DNA from: Lingula anatina
Lineage: Eukaryota > Brachiopoda > Lingulata > Lingulida > Lingulidae
DNA length: 64,000 nucleotides
Reading direction: 5' to 3'
Assembly: GCF_001039355.2 (NCBI RefSeq)
Contig: NW_019775402.1
Span: 135,611-199,610 of the forward strand
In this document: in pieces, positions 1 to 11,299 of the stretch
Layout of the letters: the number at the start of each line of letters is the position of its first letter
Position numbering within the stretch: the first letter of the stretch is position 1
Translations under genes and position numbers: made by a program
The notes under the pieces: model-generated
What the model was told of the DNA's origin: nothing
Seen by the model: only the letters and a program-made list of their open reading frames with translations
Databases searched by the model: none

Positions 1-80
1 CCTGCCGATAACTAAAAGGAACCACTTAAAAGATACGGTGATGCAACAATACAGTGTAAAAACTTTAATGTTGACAACAA

Positions 81-350
81 AAGACATGGCGCTCAGCCCT
101 TTTCATAGCGGTTGTGTTAAAGGCAATGCCAAGGGGAAATTCTTCGCATCGTTTTCGATTTTTTACGTAAAAATTCAATCTGCGTATTGAGGGGATTTTG
201 AGTAATCAGGTTAAAACAGCATCTTAAATTTGCAAACTAAAGAACTAAAATTCCTCGTTCGCTTGTTTCATAACCATGGCACAAGTGGTGTGAGAGTGTG
301 AGAGGTAAATTAACTTATGAAGAAATGCAAACAACCGTCCAGGGAAAAAA
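81..350 (+). pseudogene. Relic of a CC-UBL gene 5' end (promoter plus first codons)
   Basis: This stretch aligns by eye with the promoter and start of the CC-UBL gene at 6742. Shared pieces are the text around the AATTGTGTTG-like segment, a tract reading ATTGAGGGGATTTT (about 195 here, about 6653 there), and an ATG followed by GCACA near 276. The reading frame stops within a few codons (ATG GCA CAA GTG GTG TGA). After that, scattered similarity to the coiled-coil coding sequence continues to about 350. The kappaB-like motif of the intact copies is degraded here. This looks like a dead fifth copy; only the 5' end is recognisable. Confidence 0.5.
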
Positions 351-611
351 TAAAAATCAGTTCATGAAGTTCTTAACAGATTCGTATATATGCGTAGTCA
401 GTTCTTGCAATTCTTGATCAATCACGAACTGATTACGGTTCAACCACGAATCCTGAAATTTGTCAATTCCTGGTGATTCGTGGGATTCGTGGTCTGTGTG
501 AAATAGGGGCATAATGGCAGATTTGCGTTTGGATCTGGTGTTAACTCCCTCACTTACATTTTCTTTTACATCTTTCTTATACATTAATACAGGAATGTTA
601 TACATTAATGC

Positions 612-708
612 AGCGTAGAAATTAACTGCTGAATGTTTCTATTGACCAACCAAATATGAAATGTATAAACCGAAAGATTATCGGAACCATTCCAAACAAT
701 ATTACACG
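612..708. repeat. 97-bp direct repeat, also at 6141-6232
   Basis: About 95 bases are nearly identical to 6141-6232, including the shared run ATTGACCAACCAAATATGAA. One copy lies upstream of TLR-A and the other just upstream of the AT microsatellite and the first CC-UBL gene. It may be a dispersed element or a remnant of the duplication that built the cluster. No coding potential is visible. Confidence 0.7.
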
Positions 709-716
709 TAACTAAG

Positions 717-950
717 GGCAGTTTGTTCGACCCCCCTCTCCCCCTACGTGTCTTTCAAACATCTGACGAGGTCACATAATGTGTTCTTTTCTATACTACT
801 TGATCAAATCAGTCTGTTCACAAACGACAAATACAACAGTACATGTATTTAGCAGTTGGCAAATAGCTCACATTACCAATCACTTCGATATGGAAGTAGA
901 ACTTTACGTACGTCCAGTGTCTTTTTCAGGTCAATTAAACACGTTTTCAG
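717..950. repeat. Sequence present in inverted orientation at 9020-10425
   Basis: Bases 717-783 are the reverse complement (diverged) of about 10349-10425, and 860-950 the reverse complement of about 9020-9110. The order is consistent with one inverted copy that carries about 1.2 kb of extra DNA between 9110 and 10349. Directly downstream, at 943, the sequence switches to a direct repeat of 10500 onward, which leads into the duplicated TLR units. Confidence 0.55.
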
Positions 951-1488
951 CCTCTCTCCCCCGTTGAAATTGCTGGATATGGGCCTGAAAAAGCTTTTCT
1001 TTTAATATTTGTCTGAATGTTTCTCTCTTAAGGGATAACAGATGTTGGGGAGTTCCCATCAAGCGAATGGGACAAGCTAACTGGCTTATCTTCAAGTGTG
1101 AGGTACGTTTTTGGTTATATTCCAGTGTGTTTTTTTTAATCCACAAGTAGTACTTCGAGTATTTAAGTGAAGGTCGCTTATTATAAAACATTTTAACAAT
1201 TGGTCCGGTGTATGTGGGGAGGGGGGGGGGAGGGGGGTAGATCCTTAAAAGCCACAATCCCCTGAGATTCCTCAAGCAGTGTCTGTCGCTGCAGTATAAT
1301 ATCTTAAATATCACCACCCCTACTTTTAACGCAAATACACCACCGAGGTCATATTCTTAATGTTGTGTAATTGAATCTTACTGGAAGGTTAAACATATTC
1401 GCCGGAACCTTTTTTAGAAATCAATCAACCGTTATACAGGTACTTTGTTATATGGAATGGCCAAGAAGGAAGTTTGCTGAACTTCAAA

Positions 1489-1498
1489 GGGAATTCCC
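1489..1498. promoter_or_regulatory. kappaB-like palindrome upstream of TLR-A
   Basis: GGGAATTCCC matches the NF-kappaB/Rel consensus GGGRNNYYCC exactly. It lies 352 bp before the TLR-A start codon and is conserved, with its flank, in TLR-B (10937-10946). Function is inferred. Confidence 0.55.
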
Positions 1499-1849
1499 TT
1501 TCGGGAAGATTAACCGAACACGGTAAATACCATTCAACAATAAAGCTAACACTATGTAGATCATTCTTATTTAGAATAGAAATACTAACACGCACTTAAG
1601 AATGAATTGGCCATATGAAACGAATACTGTGGCGGCTTTATGTTCATGTTCGTTAGGCATAAAAGGTTAGGACTCACTGAAAAGAGGAATATTTAGGAAG
1701 TTAGAAAAAGTGTGCTTGCATGACAATTGAACACTGAGCCTCATAAGGCATTTAAGCATATAACACGACACTGTCAACGTCACTCTGTGCGCAGTAGTCA
1801 CGAGAGTAGTACCATACTGGTATCAACACTATAAAGCTAGATACAAATC

Positions 1850-4019
1850 ATGTATATTGCAACAGAAGCACCAGGGGGATACCTTTGCATTATATTATTT
1901 TTGTTGACCTCCTGCAACGGTACTACGTGTAGTAGTGTTGATGGAGACAGTTTTGTAGAAGAGTGTCCAAAGGAATGTCGCTGTTATAACACACCGCCAT
2001 CCAACCACACAGTTGATTGCTCCGGAAGGTCCATCAGATCCATACCCCTGGGGATTCCACGTAATACAACCGTCTTAGACCTACGGAACACTGGTCTTTC
2101 TGAAATACCGCCATATGCATTAAGTCATCTGGAGAATCTAAACACACTTTACCTTGGAGGAAATGACATAACAGCGTTCAACGAGAACAGTTTTGCGGGT
2201 TTTAAGGCATTGGGATATTTGAATCTGTTTCCTATTCATCCAGGTATGAATATCGATTATAATGCCTTCCCTCCAACTTTGTTCCGTGAATTAACCTCGT
2301 TGAAAACCCTTCATATTGGTGGAATGGGTTCTGGTAAAATTGTTCAACAAGATTACACAGATCGCACAATAGCGCCTTTACACAAGTTGGATGAGTTGTT
2401 TTTGTCTTATTTGCCTCGTAGAAATGTACTATATGGTCCTGGATATAGTAATCTATCGTCTCTGAAGACGCGGGTTTTCAAAATGCATTCAAGTGCTGTG
2501 ACACAGTTGCAAAAAGAGGCTTTTGTCTGGTTAAAAAACTGCCTAATCGAAAAACTTGCTTTTATTGGCTATGACATTAACCGTGCAGAACCAGATATGT
2601 TGTCTATTTTTCCACGTTTAAAAGTGTTAGATCTGGAGTGCAGTTCTTTTCTGTCGTTACAGAATGAAGAAGATTTCATTTGTGGCTTAGAGAACAACCC
2701 ATTAATTGAAACTATTTGCATGAAAAATATTTTTGGACGTCCTTTCTCACAATGGAAGGTATCAGCGACAGCTTTCAAATGCTTAGAAAATACGTCATTG
2801 AAAGCACTAGAATTGATTCACAACAACATAGAAGAATTTCACCTGTACAAGTCCGTGGGAGAAGTGACCCACTCCGAGGCATCTTCCATAGATTCATCAG
2901 ACAATTTGGAAACGAGACATTTATTTATTCCAGAAGATGCATCAGAAGATTTGGAAACTGGTTTGATAGTAGAGTCTAGCTTAAGTATTCATTTGAATAT
3001 GACAAACAATCCTATACACTACACCCTTTTCGATAGTGAGGAATTTCTTCAAAGGCTTATTTTTTTAAATATAACAGTAACATTTTCTAACGACTCCGAT
3101 TGCCCAATGAATGGTTCAAAAACAGGTCTGCGGTATACACTGAATGAACTTTGTGAGAAACGTGGTACTAGCTATCAGATAAAAAGTCCAAATCAGTGGC
3201 TGTCTCTCGGGATCTCCCTAACTAGTATCCTTGGTGTGACCTGCTCTTTAATAGCAGCGTACATATATCGCTGGAATATCAAGTATGTATTATATTCGGG
3301 GTTTATTTGGTTATGGATGTGATGATGACATCATAGTTGTGAAAGGTGTGTGATTGTGTGTGTGTGTTGAGAGAAAGAGAATGAGAGAGACTGATATATG
3401 TTAATTAAAATGTATGTAAAATGCGCCTAATATTATTTTACCAACACTATCATTTACACGTTAAGGAGAATGGTCTTTAAATTTTTTTTTTCATGTTAAA
3501 AAGCTCTATTTAATTATCAAATGCGTCTTATATTTTAGATATCGACTTTTTCTACTGCGACACCGGTTACGTAGACAAGGGTTTATTGCAACCCCGCCTG
3601 GTCACGTGTACATTTCATACGATGATGGTGATGATCAGTGGGTAGTGAATGAACTTTTACGTCATTTAGAAGAGGAGAACGAGCTTGACGTCATTATAGA
3701 TCAGAGGGATTTCATTGGTGGAGCATCTCTGGCTGAAGCTATCGTCGAAGCTGTGGATAGCAGCAGGAAGACAGTTCTCGTTCTATCAGAAAATTTCGTG
3801 CTAAACTCGTGGTGTGAATTTGAGTTTGAAATGTCATTGGCTCGTGGCTATAATTCAGTGATACCAGTCATGTTTCAAACGGTTCCGTTTGATGCCATGA
3901 CGAAATCACTTCGAAAATTTATAAAGGCAAGAGGCTATGTAAAATGGTCCTACAGCCAAGCAGGACAGCGTTTATTTTGGAAACGTCTCATGGATGCTAT
4001 TCTCGCCGTCAATGATTAA
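1850..4019 (+). CDS. Toll-like receptor A, shortened ectodomain (2 exons)
   Basis: Exons are 1850-3282 and 3539-4019; the donor GTATGT at 3283 and an AG acceptor ending at 3538 join in phase 2 to give 637 aa. It is a type I membrane receptor for innate sensing. A hydrophobic signal segment (about residues 11-25) is followed by an LRRNT cysteine cluster (CPKECRC), leucine-rich repeats, a transmembrane helix at about 450-472, and a TIR domain from residue 501 (VYISYD box 1, RDFIGG box 2, FW box 3). Compared with TLR-B it lacks about 240 ectodomain residues, replaced by a low-similarity stretch near 2846-2985. Two LRRCT cysteines are changed (DCTLCD became HYTLFD). A new TAA removes 14 C-terminal residues; the old tail frame is still readable to 4062. 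An AATAAA lies at 4111. It may be a decaying gene or a receptor with altered ligand binding. Confidence 0.85.
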
Positions 4020-4918
4020 CTTGAGCATGATGGTGAAGTTGACCACACCGATTTGCTGTAATAACCACATTTTATATTTATAATTATCAACTTGTGCAGA
4101 AAAATGTCCAAATAAAAGGAAAATAACACGCCTGATATATTAAATTGTGATTTTTTTTAAATTTATCAATTCATTTGATTATTTATTTATTTCATTTTTT
4201 TTTTTTTTTTGCATTCTGTCCATTTTGTAAATACACCGTAAATGTGTACATACGGTGCTCATCAACAACTTAGTAATTGGGATGCTTATTTCCCTGATAG
4301 TAGGAAGGAAGTAAGAATGGAAACGTATATGATATTAGATTTTTTTAGTGATCTTTTCAATAACATTACCAGCCTTCACTGATTTTTTTCAAACGTGAGC
4401 ATCAGACGCTTGATTTTACCCTCTTGTCATCCCGGGGGTTGGAGATTGGGGATTGTATGGACTCCTTTCATTATAGGTGTTCTGTTATATACAGTATATT
4501 GAATTTAAACGAACAGGATTTCTCTGCATAAAGCCTCTAGCTCTACAGAAATGGCTAGCACATATATTGGTTTATATAAAGACATAGGGAGAAGAAAACA
4601 TCCGTGAATAACAGTTACTTTTAAAATACATTGTACCGTGTGAATGTGTGTGTATGTAATGTATATAGTAAAATTACTGCTTTGTATATGTACCAGACTC
4701 TGTTAATGTAAGTTGTTTTACTACATCGTCACGTAGATATCGTGTAAACGGATTGATATTATCTGAGCAAAATCTGATTTAAATTCTGTAGTCACAAATA
4801 TATCAAATTCCTGCTAAGTCACTGCTTTAATAAAGATTTCGTTAAATGTTCAATGACCCAATTTGAATGCATTTGATACGACCTAGAACGTCTTCCTGGT
4901 TCGTGCATGTTTTGTTAA
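4020..4918. other. TLR-A 3' flank
   Basis: This is non-coding DNA shared with the TLR-B 3' flank. It includes the fossil C-terminal codons to 4062 and a polyadenylation hexamer AATAAA at 4111-4116, 92 bp past the stop codon. I see no other gene. Confidence 0.6.
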
Positions 4919-5422
4919 CCGGTGTGGCGTGATAGACCCGTGCCGTGACGAAACCGTTCTGCACATGCGCATTGAGGGTAGATTGAAAGAAGTAACTTCC
5001 GGTATGACGATGTCGTCCTAAGTAGGCGCTATGTTTGCACTGAACTATGATCTTTCAATTCATTATTCAGTGGTTTTCGTCATGAGAGAGAATATATTTG
5101 ATAATCTTATACTACAGTATACGGGGGAATGTTTGAAGTGAGCTTTTGATCGTGACTGAACTGTTTTGCTCTGTGTGAAAAACGTGGTAGATCTAAGACT
5201 CGTAGTATAAATGTTTTCACTCTACAATGTTCTTTCAATTCAGAGTTCAGTCATTTTCATTAAAAAGAAATTGTGTGTTTGATAATACTACAACTTTCTC
5301 TACGGGGAAATGTTGGAAATGCATGTGCAGCTACGTACTGTAAGTCAACAGACTGCTACCCCCGCGTGAATAATCCGTCAGAACGGTTTATTCACGACGA
5401 CGGTTTCTTCACGTGACACCGG
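4919..5422. mobile_element. 504-bp inverted-repeat element (MITE-like)
   Basis: The element starts CCGGTGTGGCGTGA and ends TCACGTGACACCGG, giving imperfect terminal inverted repeats that extend to a shared GAAACCG stretch. It is absent from the corresponding place after TLR-B (about 15330), which fixes it as an insertion. Inside are two diverged direct copies of a segment, at about 5035-5135 and 5215-5315, both containing TTCTTTCAATTC- or TCTTTCAATTC-like text. There is no ORF. The superfamily is uncertain, since I could not settle a target-site duplication. Confidence 0.6.
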
Positions 5423-6273
5423 CCTTATAGATGTGAAAGTTTTGTTAACCCCGTCATGTGTTTGGAAAATCTTGTTTTATTTACTTTTATGCGGCTGCCT
5501 ATTTCTTTAGGAGTAAATGCACAATGGAGACTGCCTATCAAACAACCCCAGCTAAACCTAATTTGGTAACCTTCAATGGTGTAAAACGCTTTGGGTGCTG
5601 TATAAACATACTTTCCCCAACCTGCCTGTGACTCATTTAAAATTAACCAGGAAGTTTTTATCATATTAAATTAGCTTCACCTGTTGTTAACTAGCAATCC
5701 AACCATTATTTGAAGCACTAATAGGATACTTAAGATATTGTAATGCTCCAGTACAATGTTACATGCATACCGGTACATCAACATCGACAACGATCGACAC
5801 AGACAACACAAATATAGTTTATATCACAACACGCACACGTCAGAGTTACTATATTTTATGATACGTAATAGGTCTTCTTTCTCAGAATCTTTCCGTACAC
5901 TAGATTATTTCTAAAAAATTTCAGGTCTCGTGTAATGTGCAGCATCACCTGTATTATATTGTATTGTACGTAGTCTGGCTATCTACATACATTTCATGTT
6001 TACTTAATGTATAGTGAATGTCATGTGTGTGTTCTTGTGTGTGTGTATGTTTGCATATGTATTTTGTTTTGTCTTTTTGTGAATAAAAAAATATAAAAAA
6101 ATATTTTGTGATACCACCGTGTTGATCAATATGTAACTTTAAAATAGAAATTAATTGCGGAATGTTTCTATTGACCAACCAAATATGAAATGTATAAACC
6201 GAAAGATTATCGAAACCATTCCAAACAATATTACACCGTCGTATTGTAATTCTTTTTTTTTCATTAAAAAAGC

Positions 6274-6380
<107 letters not shown>

Positions 6381-6604
6381 TACAAGTAAAAGGAAAATGT
6401 TATACAGTAACATCTTTCAAAATAAACTTTTTATTTATTTATTTATATATTTTGAACGGAATGGTAGAAATAATTATCAGATTTGATTATGAAAGTACTC
6501 ATACAGGTAATTAGGACGTTATTTTAAGCTATTGTGGTAGTGACGCTCGATTCACCATCAGGCCATGTCTTATCGATAGCAATTGTGTTGAGGGTAATCT
6601 AAAG

Positions 6605-6614
6605 GGGGATTCCC
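6605..6614. promoter_or_regulatory. kappaB-like site upstream of CC-UBL gene 1
   Basis: GGGGATTCCC fits GGGRNNYYCC and sits 128 bp before the ATG at 6742. Equivalent motifs precede the other three CC-UBL starts at nearly the same distance. Function is inferred. Confidence 0.55.
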
Positions 6615-6741
6615 ATAACTGGATTTCTTTTATATGAAAATTCGATCTGTGCATTGAGGGGATTTTTGTGTGATATGCTTTATGCGCCATCTTAATTTTG
6701 AGGAGTAAATTTTACTTCCTCGTTCTACTTATTACACAATC

Positions 6742-7953
6742 ATGGCACAGCTTGTGTCGGAAGTTAGTAAACTTGTCAAGAAGTGCGATCAACTGTCAAA
6801 GGAAAACTTAGAGCTTCGACAGAAACAGGAAAATCATGCTACTGAGATACGAGAGCGCGACGCACAAATATCGGAGCTGAACGGGATGGTTCAACTTCTG
6901 CGAAGGGGGGCGGCTTCTTGCTTTGACTCAGAAAGGCGGCTAGCGCTTGAAAATGCGACCCTTCTTGATTCCAATCAGAATCAAAGTCTGGAACTTAAAG
7001 AACGGGTGAAGAATATACATCAACTTCAGGCTGAATTAAAGAAAGCCCGTCTCGATGGTAACGAGGTAAAAGGTCAACTGACGTCACTGAGGTCTAAGGT
7101 CACCGCTGCCTATGAACGTATTCAGCAGTTGGAGACTGAAAATGCTCAGTTGAAGGCTGATTTGAACGTTGCTAGACAGGAATACGAGCCCTCTGCGTTT
7201 AATTCAGAGCACCCCCCTCACCTTGAAGAAGAAGAAGAAGAAGAGTATGATAATGATGATGAAGAAGAAGATGAGGAAGAAGAAGAAAACGTAGTCGATA
7301 GCCATACTGACACCGCAGCTGGTGAAGCTAGGAGACAGGTGATAGGAAACGATACAGGGGCTGGGGAACGAGAGAAAAGTAACGATGTCTTGTATGTGAA
7401 AACATATGGACAGATCTTTGATCTATTTTACGATCTAGCAGTTAAAGTATCGGATATTATACGTCAGTGTGATGAACACAATAAAGAACATTTTGGGTGG
7501 TGTCCACATGGATATCGATATGGAGAACAAGTGCTTGTAAGTTGCCTTAATTTTGTTCTTTTTTTGACAACATCATCAACAACATCAACATCAACAACAA
7601 CAACAACGACAATTATAATAATAATAATAATAATAATATTTTTATAAATTTGGAAGCTCTGATATTTCACTGAGGCTTCAGTGATATTCAAAATGTTAAA
7701 ATAAGCACAATTGAATTTATTGAAAATATATTTTAGTAAAGCTTTCTAAATTACAATATCTAGTAAGGTAAGACAATAATTAAATTGTGAGTTTTCTCTA
7801 ATGTGTGTAATTTTTATATTGCAAGATAATTTTAAGGTGACGATGGCGTAAAAAAAATTTACAACGAGTTTTTGGTAAGCAAGTACTAGTTGCGTCATAC
7901 AAAATGCATTTACATGTGTTTCACAACTTTGCTGGTACCTGGGCCTGTAGCTA

Positions 7954-7984
<31 letters not shown>

Positions 7985-8735
7985 GTTTTGTTTTGTTAAT
8001 GTGGACCTTTTGTCATGAAACTTAAGTTTACCTACAAGGTAGATCAAATTAACCAAAAGGGGACATTTTCCCAGCAAAAAGGGGGTTCTTTTGACACCCC
8101 TACCCCTAGTCCCCACTGGCTACGGGCTTGAGGTGCGTACTCTATGTAGGTATTATTATTTTCATTTCAATGATTTATGTCCACAGTGGCCTGGTGACAC
8201 CAGAACACTAGCAGAGGTCGGAATCCCACCTAACGCAATGATCCACTGTGGTGAGTATTCGGAGTATACATCTCTTTGTCCTCCAACTCCAGGGCCCAGT
8301 TTCATCGACACTGGATAGCGCTATCCTATGGATACCACTATCCATTGGATAAAATTGTTATCCTCTGGACATTTATCCTGAGAAGAGCAGCAGTTTTTTA
8401 TTCAATGGATAGCAATTTCAGAAACTAAAATAAATATCTATAGCGTTTAGAAATCATCACATTACCAACAGGATAATTGACCAGAGGATAACAATGGAGG
8501 CGTCCAAGGTGACCCAATTTTTTCCGAAGCTTTGCGGGATTTGAGAGAGAAGGGGCTCAGAGATAATTTCAGACTTTTATGTGCAGTCCAGGAAAGAATA
8601 AAAAATTACAACATTTCTTCAAGGACTTTTTTCTAGTTGTTTGATGGAATTGGTTATTTATGTATTTCAGGCCCAACAATAGAAGCGATGATGGATGCAG
8701 CCAAACAGGCACATGAAAATCATTCTGCAAAATGA
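6742..8735 (+). CDS. Coiled-coil / ubiquitin-like protein 1 (CC-UBL-1, 3 exons)
   Basis: Exons are 6742-7536, 8187-8250 and 8671-8735, with GTAAGT and GTGAGT donors and CAG acceptors in matching phases (0, then 1), giving 307 aa. Residues 1-150 form a heptad-rich coiled coil (KLVKKCDQLSKENLELRQKQ and onward). Residues 160-183 are an acidic run of Glu/Asp. Residues about 213-287 align with ubiquitin: a beta-rich start (DVLYVK), a helix, then YRYGEQVLWPGDTRTLAEVG, which matches the ubiquitin FAGKQLEDGRTLSDY region. A 20-residue tail ends HENHSAK. There is no signal peptide, no transmembrane segment and no terminal Gly-Gly, so conjugation is unlikely; the UBL more probably binds a partner. I do not recognise a named family. 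It stands between two TLR genes with a kappaB-like site upstream. Confidence 0.75.
7575..7646. repeat. Trinucleotide microsatellites (ACA and AAT)
   Basis: ACA/TCA units merge into (ATA)n just inside the first intron of CC-UBL-1. An ORF that continues past the donor through this tract into threonine and isoleucine runs is not real coding sequence. Confidence 0.85.
8292..8512. mobile_element. GGATA-rich MITE-like fragment in a CC-UBL-1 intron
   Basis: It begins GGCCCAGTTTCATCGAC and is dense in GGATA and TATCC motifs in both orientations, for example GGATAGCGCTATCC near 8315 and GAGGATAACAATGG near 8484. This resembles Harbinger- or ISL2EU-type MITEs that begin GGCCC-GTTTCA. No clear right terminus is visible, so it may be truncated. 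Confidence 0.35.
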
Positions 8736-10936
8736 GATGTTGTGCTGCACCAATGCAGACGCACCAAACGTGAGCGCCAACAAGAATGGTCATAAAGAAC
8801 ACGCGTTACGTTTTCTTTAAATCTAATCAAAACCAACTGTGACAGCTGTGACATGTAATTTTTAAAATTGTTACTCATCTACTCTTAAGTTCAACTCTTA
8901 CATTTGTAACTCTAAGGTAATTTATAAGTTGTGTATATTGTGTAAATAGAATCTACAGGTATATGTGTGTGTGTTTTAAAAAAATCTAATTATTAAGAGG
9001 AAAGCAAATGTTGTATGTGTTTAATTGACCTGAAAAAGACACTGGACATACGGAACTACTTCCATATCGAAGTAACTGGTAACGTGAGCTACTTGCCAAC
9101 GGCTAAGTACAAGAAGAACCGAGAACATATATGTAATACGATACGTGAATGTACAAGGTAACAATGTATAACACTGTATTGCAGTTTACTTTCTTTTCCT
9201 TTGAATAGCTTAATACATACCACCGCAAAGAACATACAGTGTAGGTATAAAGTGCGCGTCATTCATTTACCTGTACAATTTGCTGAATCTGCTCACAACC
9301 TTCATTCAGCCTTGTTCGCTTTCAGTAAGAAATGAGCACGCAGCTAGCTAGATGTCAAGCGTGTCCAAGTTAGATCAATACACCATATGTTCTACAGTAA
9401 ATTCTGCATTTCCTTTACGAAAATGAAACATTTCACCTATTTTTTTCTTTATTCCAAAGACAATCAACAACATGAATGCGCCCCTTTTACAGGGTACCTG
9501 GAAGTCGGTAGTACCTGTAAATGCAAATCAATGCGCTTCGTTGAAAACAAAAGTTTTCGGAGAAGTAGGTTGCTATTTAACCAGGAGCGAGTGACAAAGG
9601 GTCACCTATGTAGTAGAATGTATGGAAGAAAAATACTGTTACAGCTGATGTAATAGGGACAGTGTATGGTCTACACACGCATGTATACATGTATCTGCTG
9701 AACTGGATAAAATCGGTTCATACAATAAAGTTAACAATAAAGTTGATCAAGTCCTGAAACAGGCCAGGTGGTAACAGAGTAGTATCGCGGATCATATTGT
9801 AAATAGGGGACAATTAAATCTAAGCTGGCCAGTGTCTCCAAACCAACAGAACTATATTTGTTGAACGCTTCTCTGTTATATACTCCAACATAGAAATAGT
9901 CTTTTAAGTTGAGTCAACGCGTAACGTACCATCCTGATGAATCCCACGTGTCACACAGGGATATCCAAGCCCTTTGTGTTCCGTGTCAAAGCCAGAGATG
10001 AAGATCGAGCTACCTGAATAGTTCACACTTTGATGGTGTTTAGGAATATACTGATATCTAGCGACACGACATTGGGCACGTTCTTAGCGTATGGTCCACA
10101 GTCACAGCCAAACAGTTGCTCAAGTTCCACCCAAAACTAGCAAACTAATGCCGGCATAGTCTCGGTTTACATTTCACATAAAAGTGGGTGATTTCGGTTC
10201 TCTAAGTCAGAGTATTCCTTTGCTTCGACAGTCTTGAGATAAAAAAAACGTTATTTTCCTGTATTTTAAACTGCAGTAATACAGCATTTATTTGTCATTT
10301 GTGATCAGACTGATTTAAATGAATAAACAAATGTATAGAAAGTAACGCATCATGTGACCTCGTCAGATGTTTGAAAGAGAGACACGCAGCGCTGTAGAGG
10401 GGATGCCGAACAAACTGTCCTTTTTTGCCGGGAAGAGGTCATGCATCCATGGACAAAATTGAATGTAGGTGCACGCAAGTTTCGTGGTAAAAAGTCCACC
10501 ACTTTTCAACCCCCTCCCTTTGAAATCGCTGGCTAAGGGGCCTAAAAGAGTTTTTTTCTTTTAACATTTGTCTGAATGTTCCTCTTAAGTGAAGGTTGAT
10601 CATCCTAAATCATTTCTTACGATTGGTCCAGTGTGTGTGTGTGTGTGTGGTGGGGGGGGGGGGGGGGGGGGGGGATGGGGGGGTAGATCTTTTAAAGACA
10701 TGAAAGACATAATCCACGTGAGATACCTCAAGCAGTGTCTGTCTCTGCAGTTAAATATCATTATCCTTGCTTTATATGCAAATACAGCATCCAGACTATA
10801 TTTTTACTGCAATGTAATTGAATCTTACTGGAAGGTTGAACAATATGCGCCGGGACCTTTTTCAGAAATCAATCAACCGTTATACTGGTACTTTGTAATG
10901 TGGAATGACCAATAAGGTAGTTTGTTGAACTTCAAG
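8736..10936. other. Intergenic DNA between CC-UBL-1 and TLR-B
   Basis: No gene is recognised. The stretch holds the inverted copy of 717-950 (9020-9110 and 10349-10425). Around 10618-10687 there is a GT run followed by an almost unbroken G tract. The direct TLR repeat begins at about 10500. Short ORFs here have no recognisable domain. Confidence 0.5.
10618..10687 (+). repeat. (GT)n followed by a long poly-G tract
   Basis: Nine or so GT units lead into more than twenty consecutive G, then GATGGGGGGG. A shorter G-rich run is at the equivalent place before TLR-A (1216-1240). Such runs can form G-quadruplexes and are error-prone in sequencing. Confidence 0.8.
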
Positions 10937-10946
10937 GGGAATTCCC
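10937..10946. promoter_or_regulatory. kappaB-like palindrome upstream of TLR-B
   Basis: GGGAATTCCC lies 354 bp before the TLR-B ATG. It is the same motif in the same flanking context as at 1489 for TLR-A. Function is inferred. Confidence 0.55.
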
Positions 10947-11299
10947 TTTCGGGAAGCTTAACCGAACACGGTAAATACCATTCAACAGTAAAGCTAACAC
11001 TATGTTGATCATTCTTATTTAGAATAGAAATACTAACACCTACTAAAGAATGAATTGGCCATAAGAATCGAATGCTGTGGCGGCTTTATGTTCATGCTCG
11101 TTTGGCAAGGAAAGGTAAGGACTCATTCAAAAGACGAATATTAAGGAAGTTAGAAAAGTGTGCTTGCATGATAATTGAACACTGAGCCTCATAAGGCATT
11201 TTGGCATATAACACGACACTGTCAACGTCACTCTGTGCGCAGTAGGTACGAGAGTATAGTACCATACTATTATCAACACTATAAAGCTAGATACAAAAT

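Larger units (their letters stand above)
943..5640 (+). repeat. TLR tandem duplication unit A (partner 10500-15540)
   Basis: Promoter, coding exons, intron and 3' flank of TLR-A align collinearly with TLR-B. Flank similarity is clear at 1440-1850 versus 10870-11300 and at 4860-4920 versus 15250-15340. It fades near 5640/15540. Differences include the internal ectodomain deletion in unit A, a shorter intron in unit A, and a 504-bp inverted-repeat element at 4919 that unit B lacks. Confidence 0.8.

Noticed and set aside
357-605. 82-residue minus-strand ORF near the left end
   Set aside because: No recognisable domain, no paralogue in the cluster and no convincing splice context. It may be real but cannot be supported here.
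2716-2979. 87-residue alternative-frame ORF inside TLR-A
   Set aside because: Overlaps the TLR frame and has no TLR-B counterpart or domain.
7537-7647. Extension of the CC-UBL-1 ORF past 7536
   Set aside because: A GTAAGT donor lies at 7537 and the extension reads through ACA and AAT microsatellites. Splicing to 8187 completes the UBL instead.
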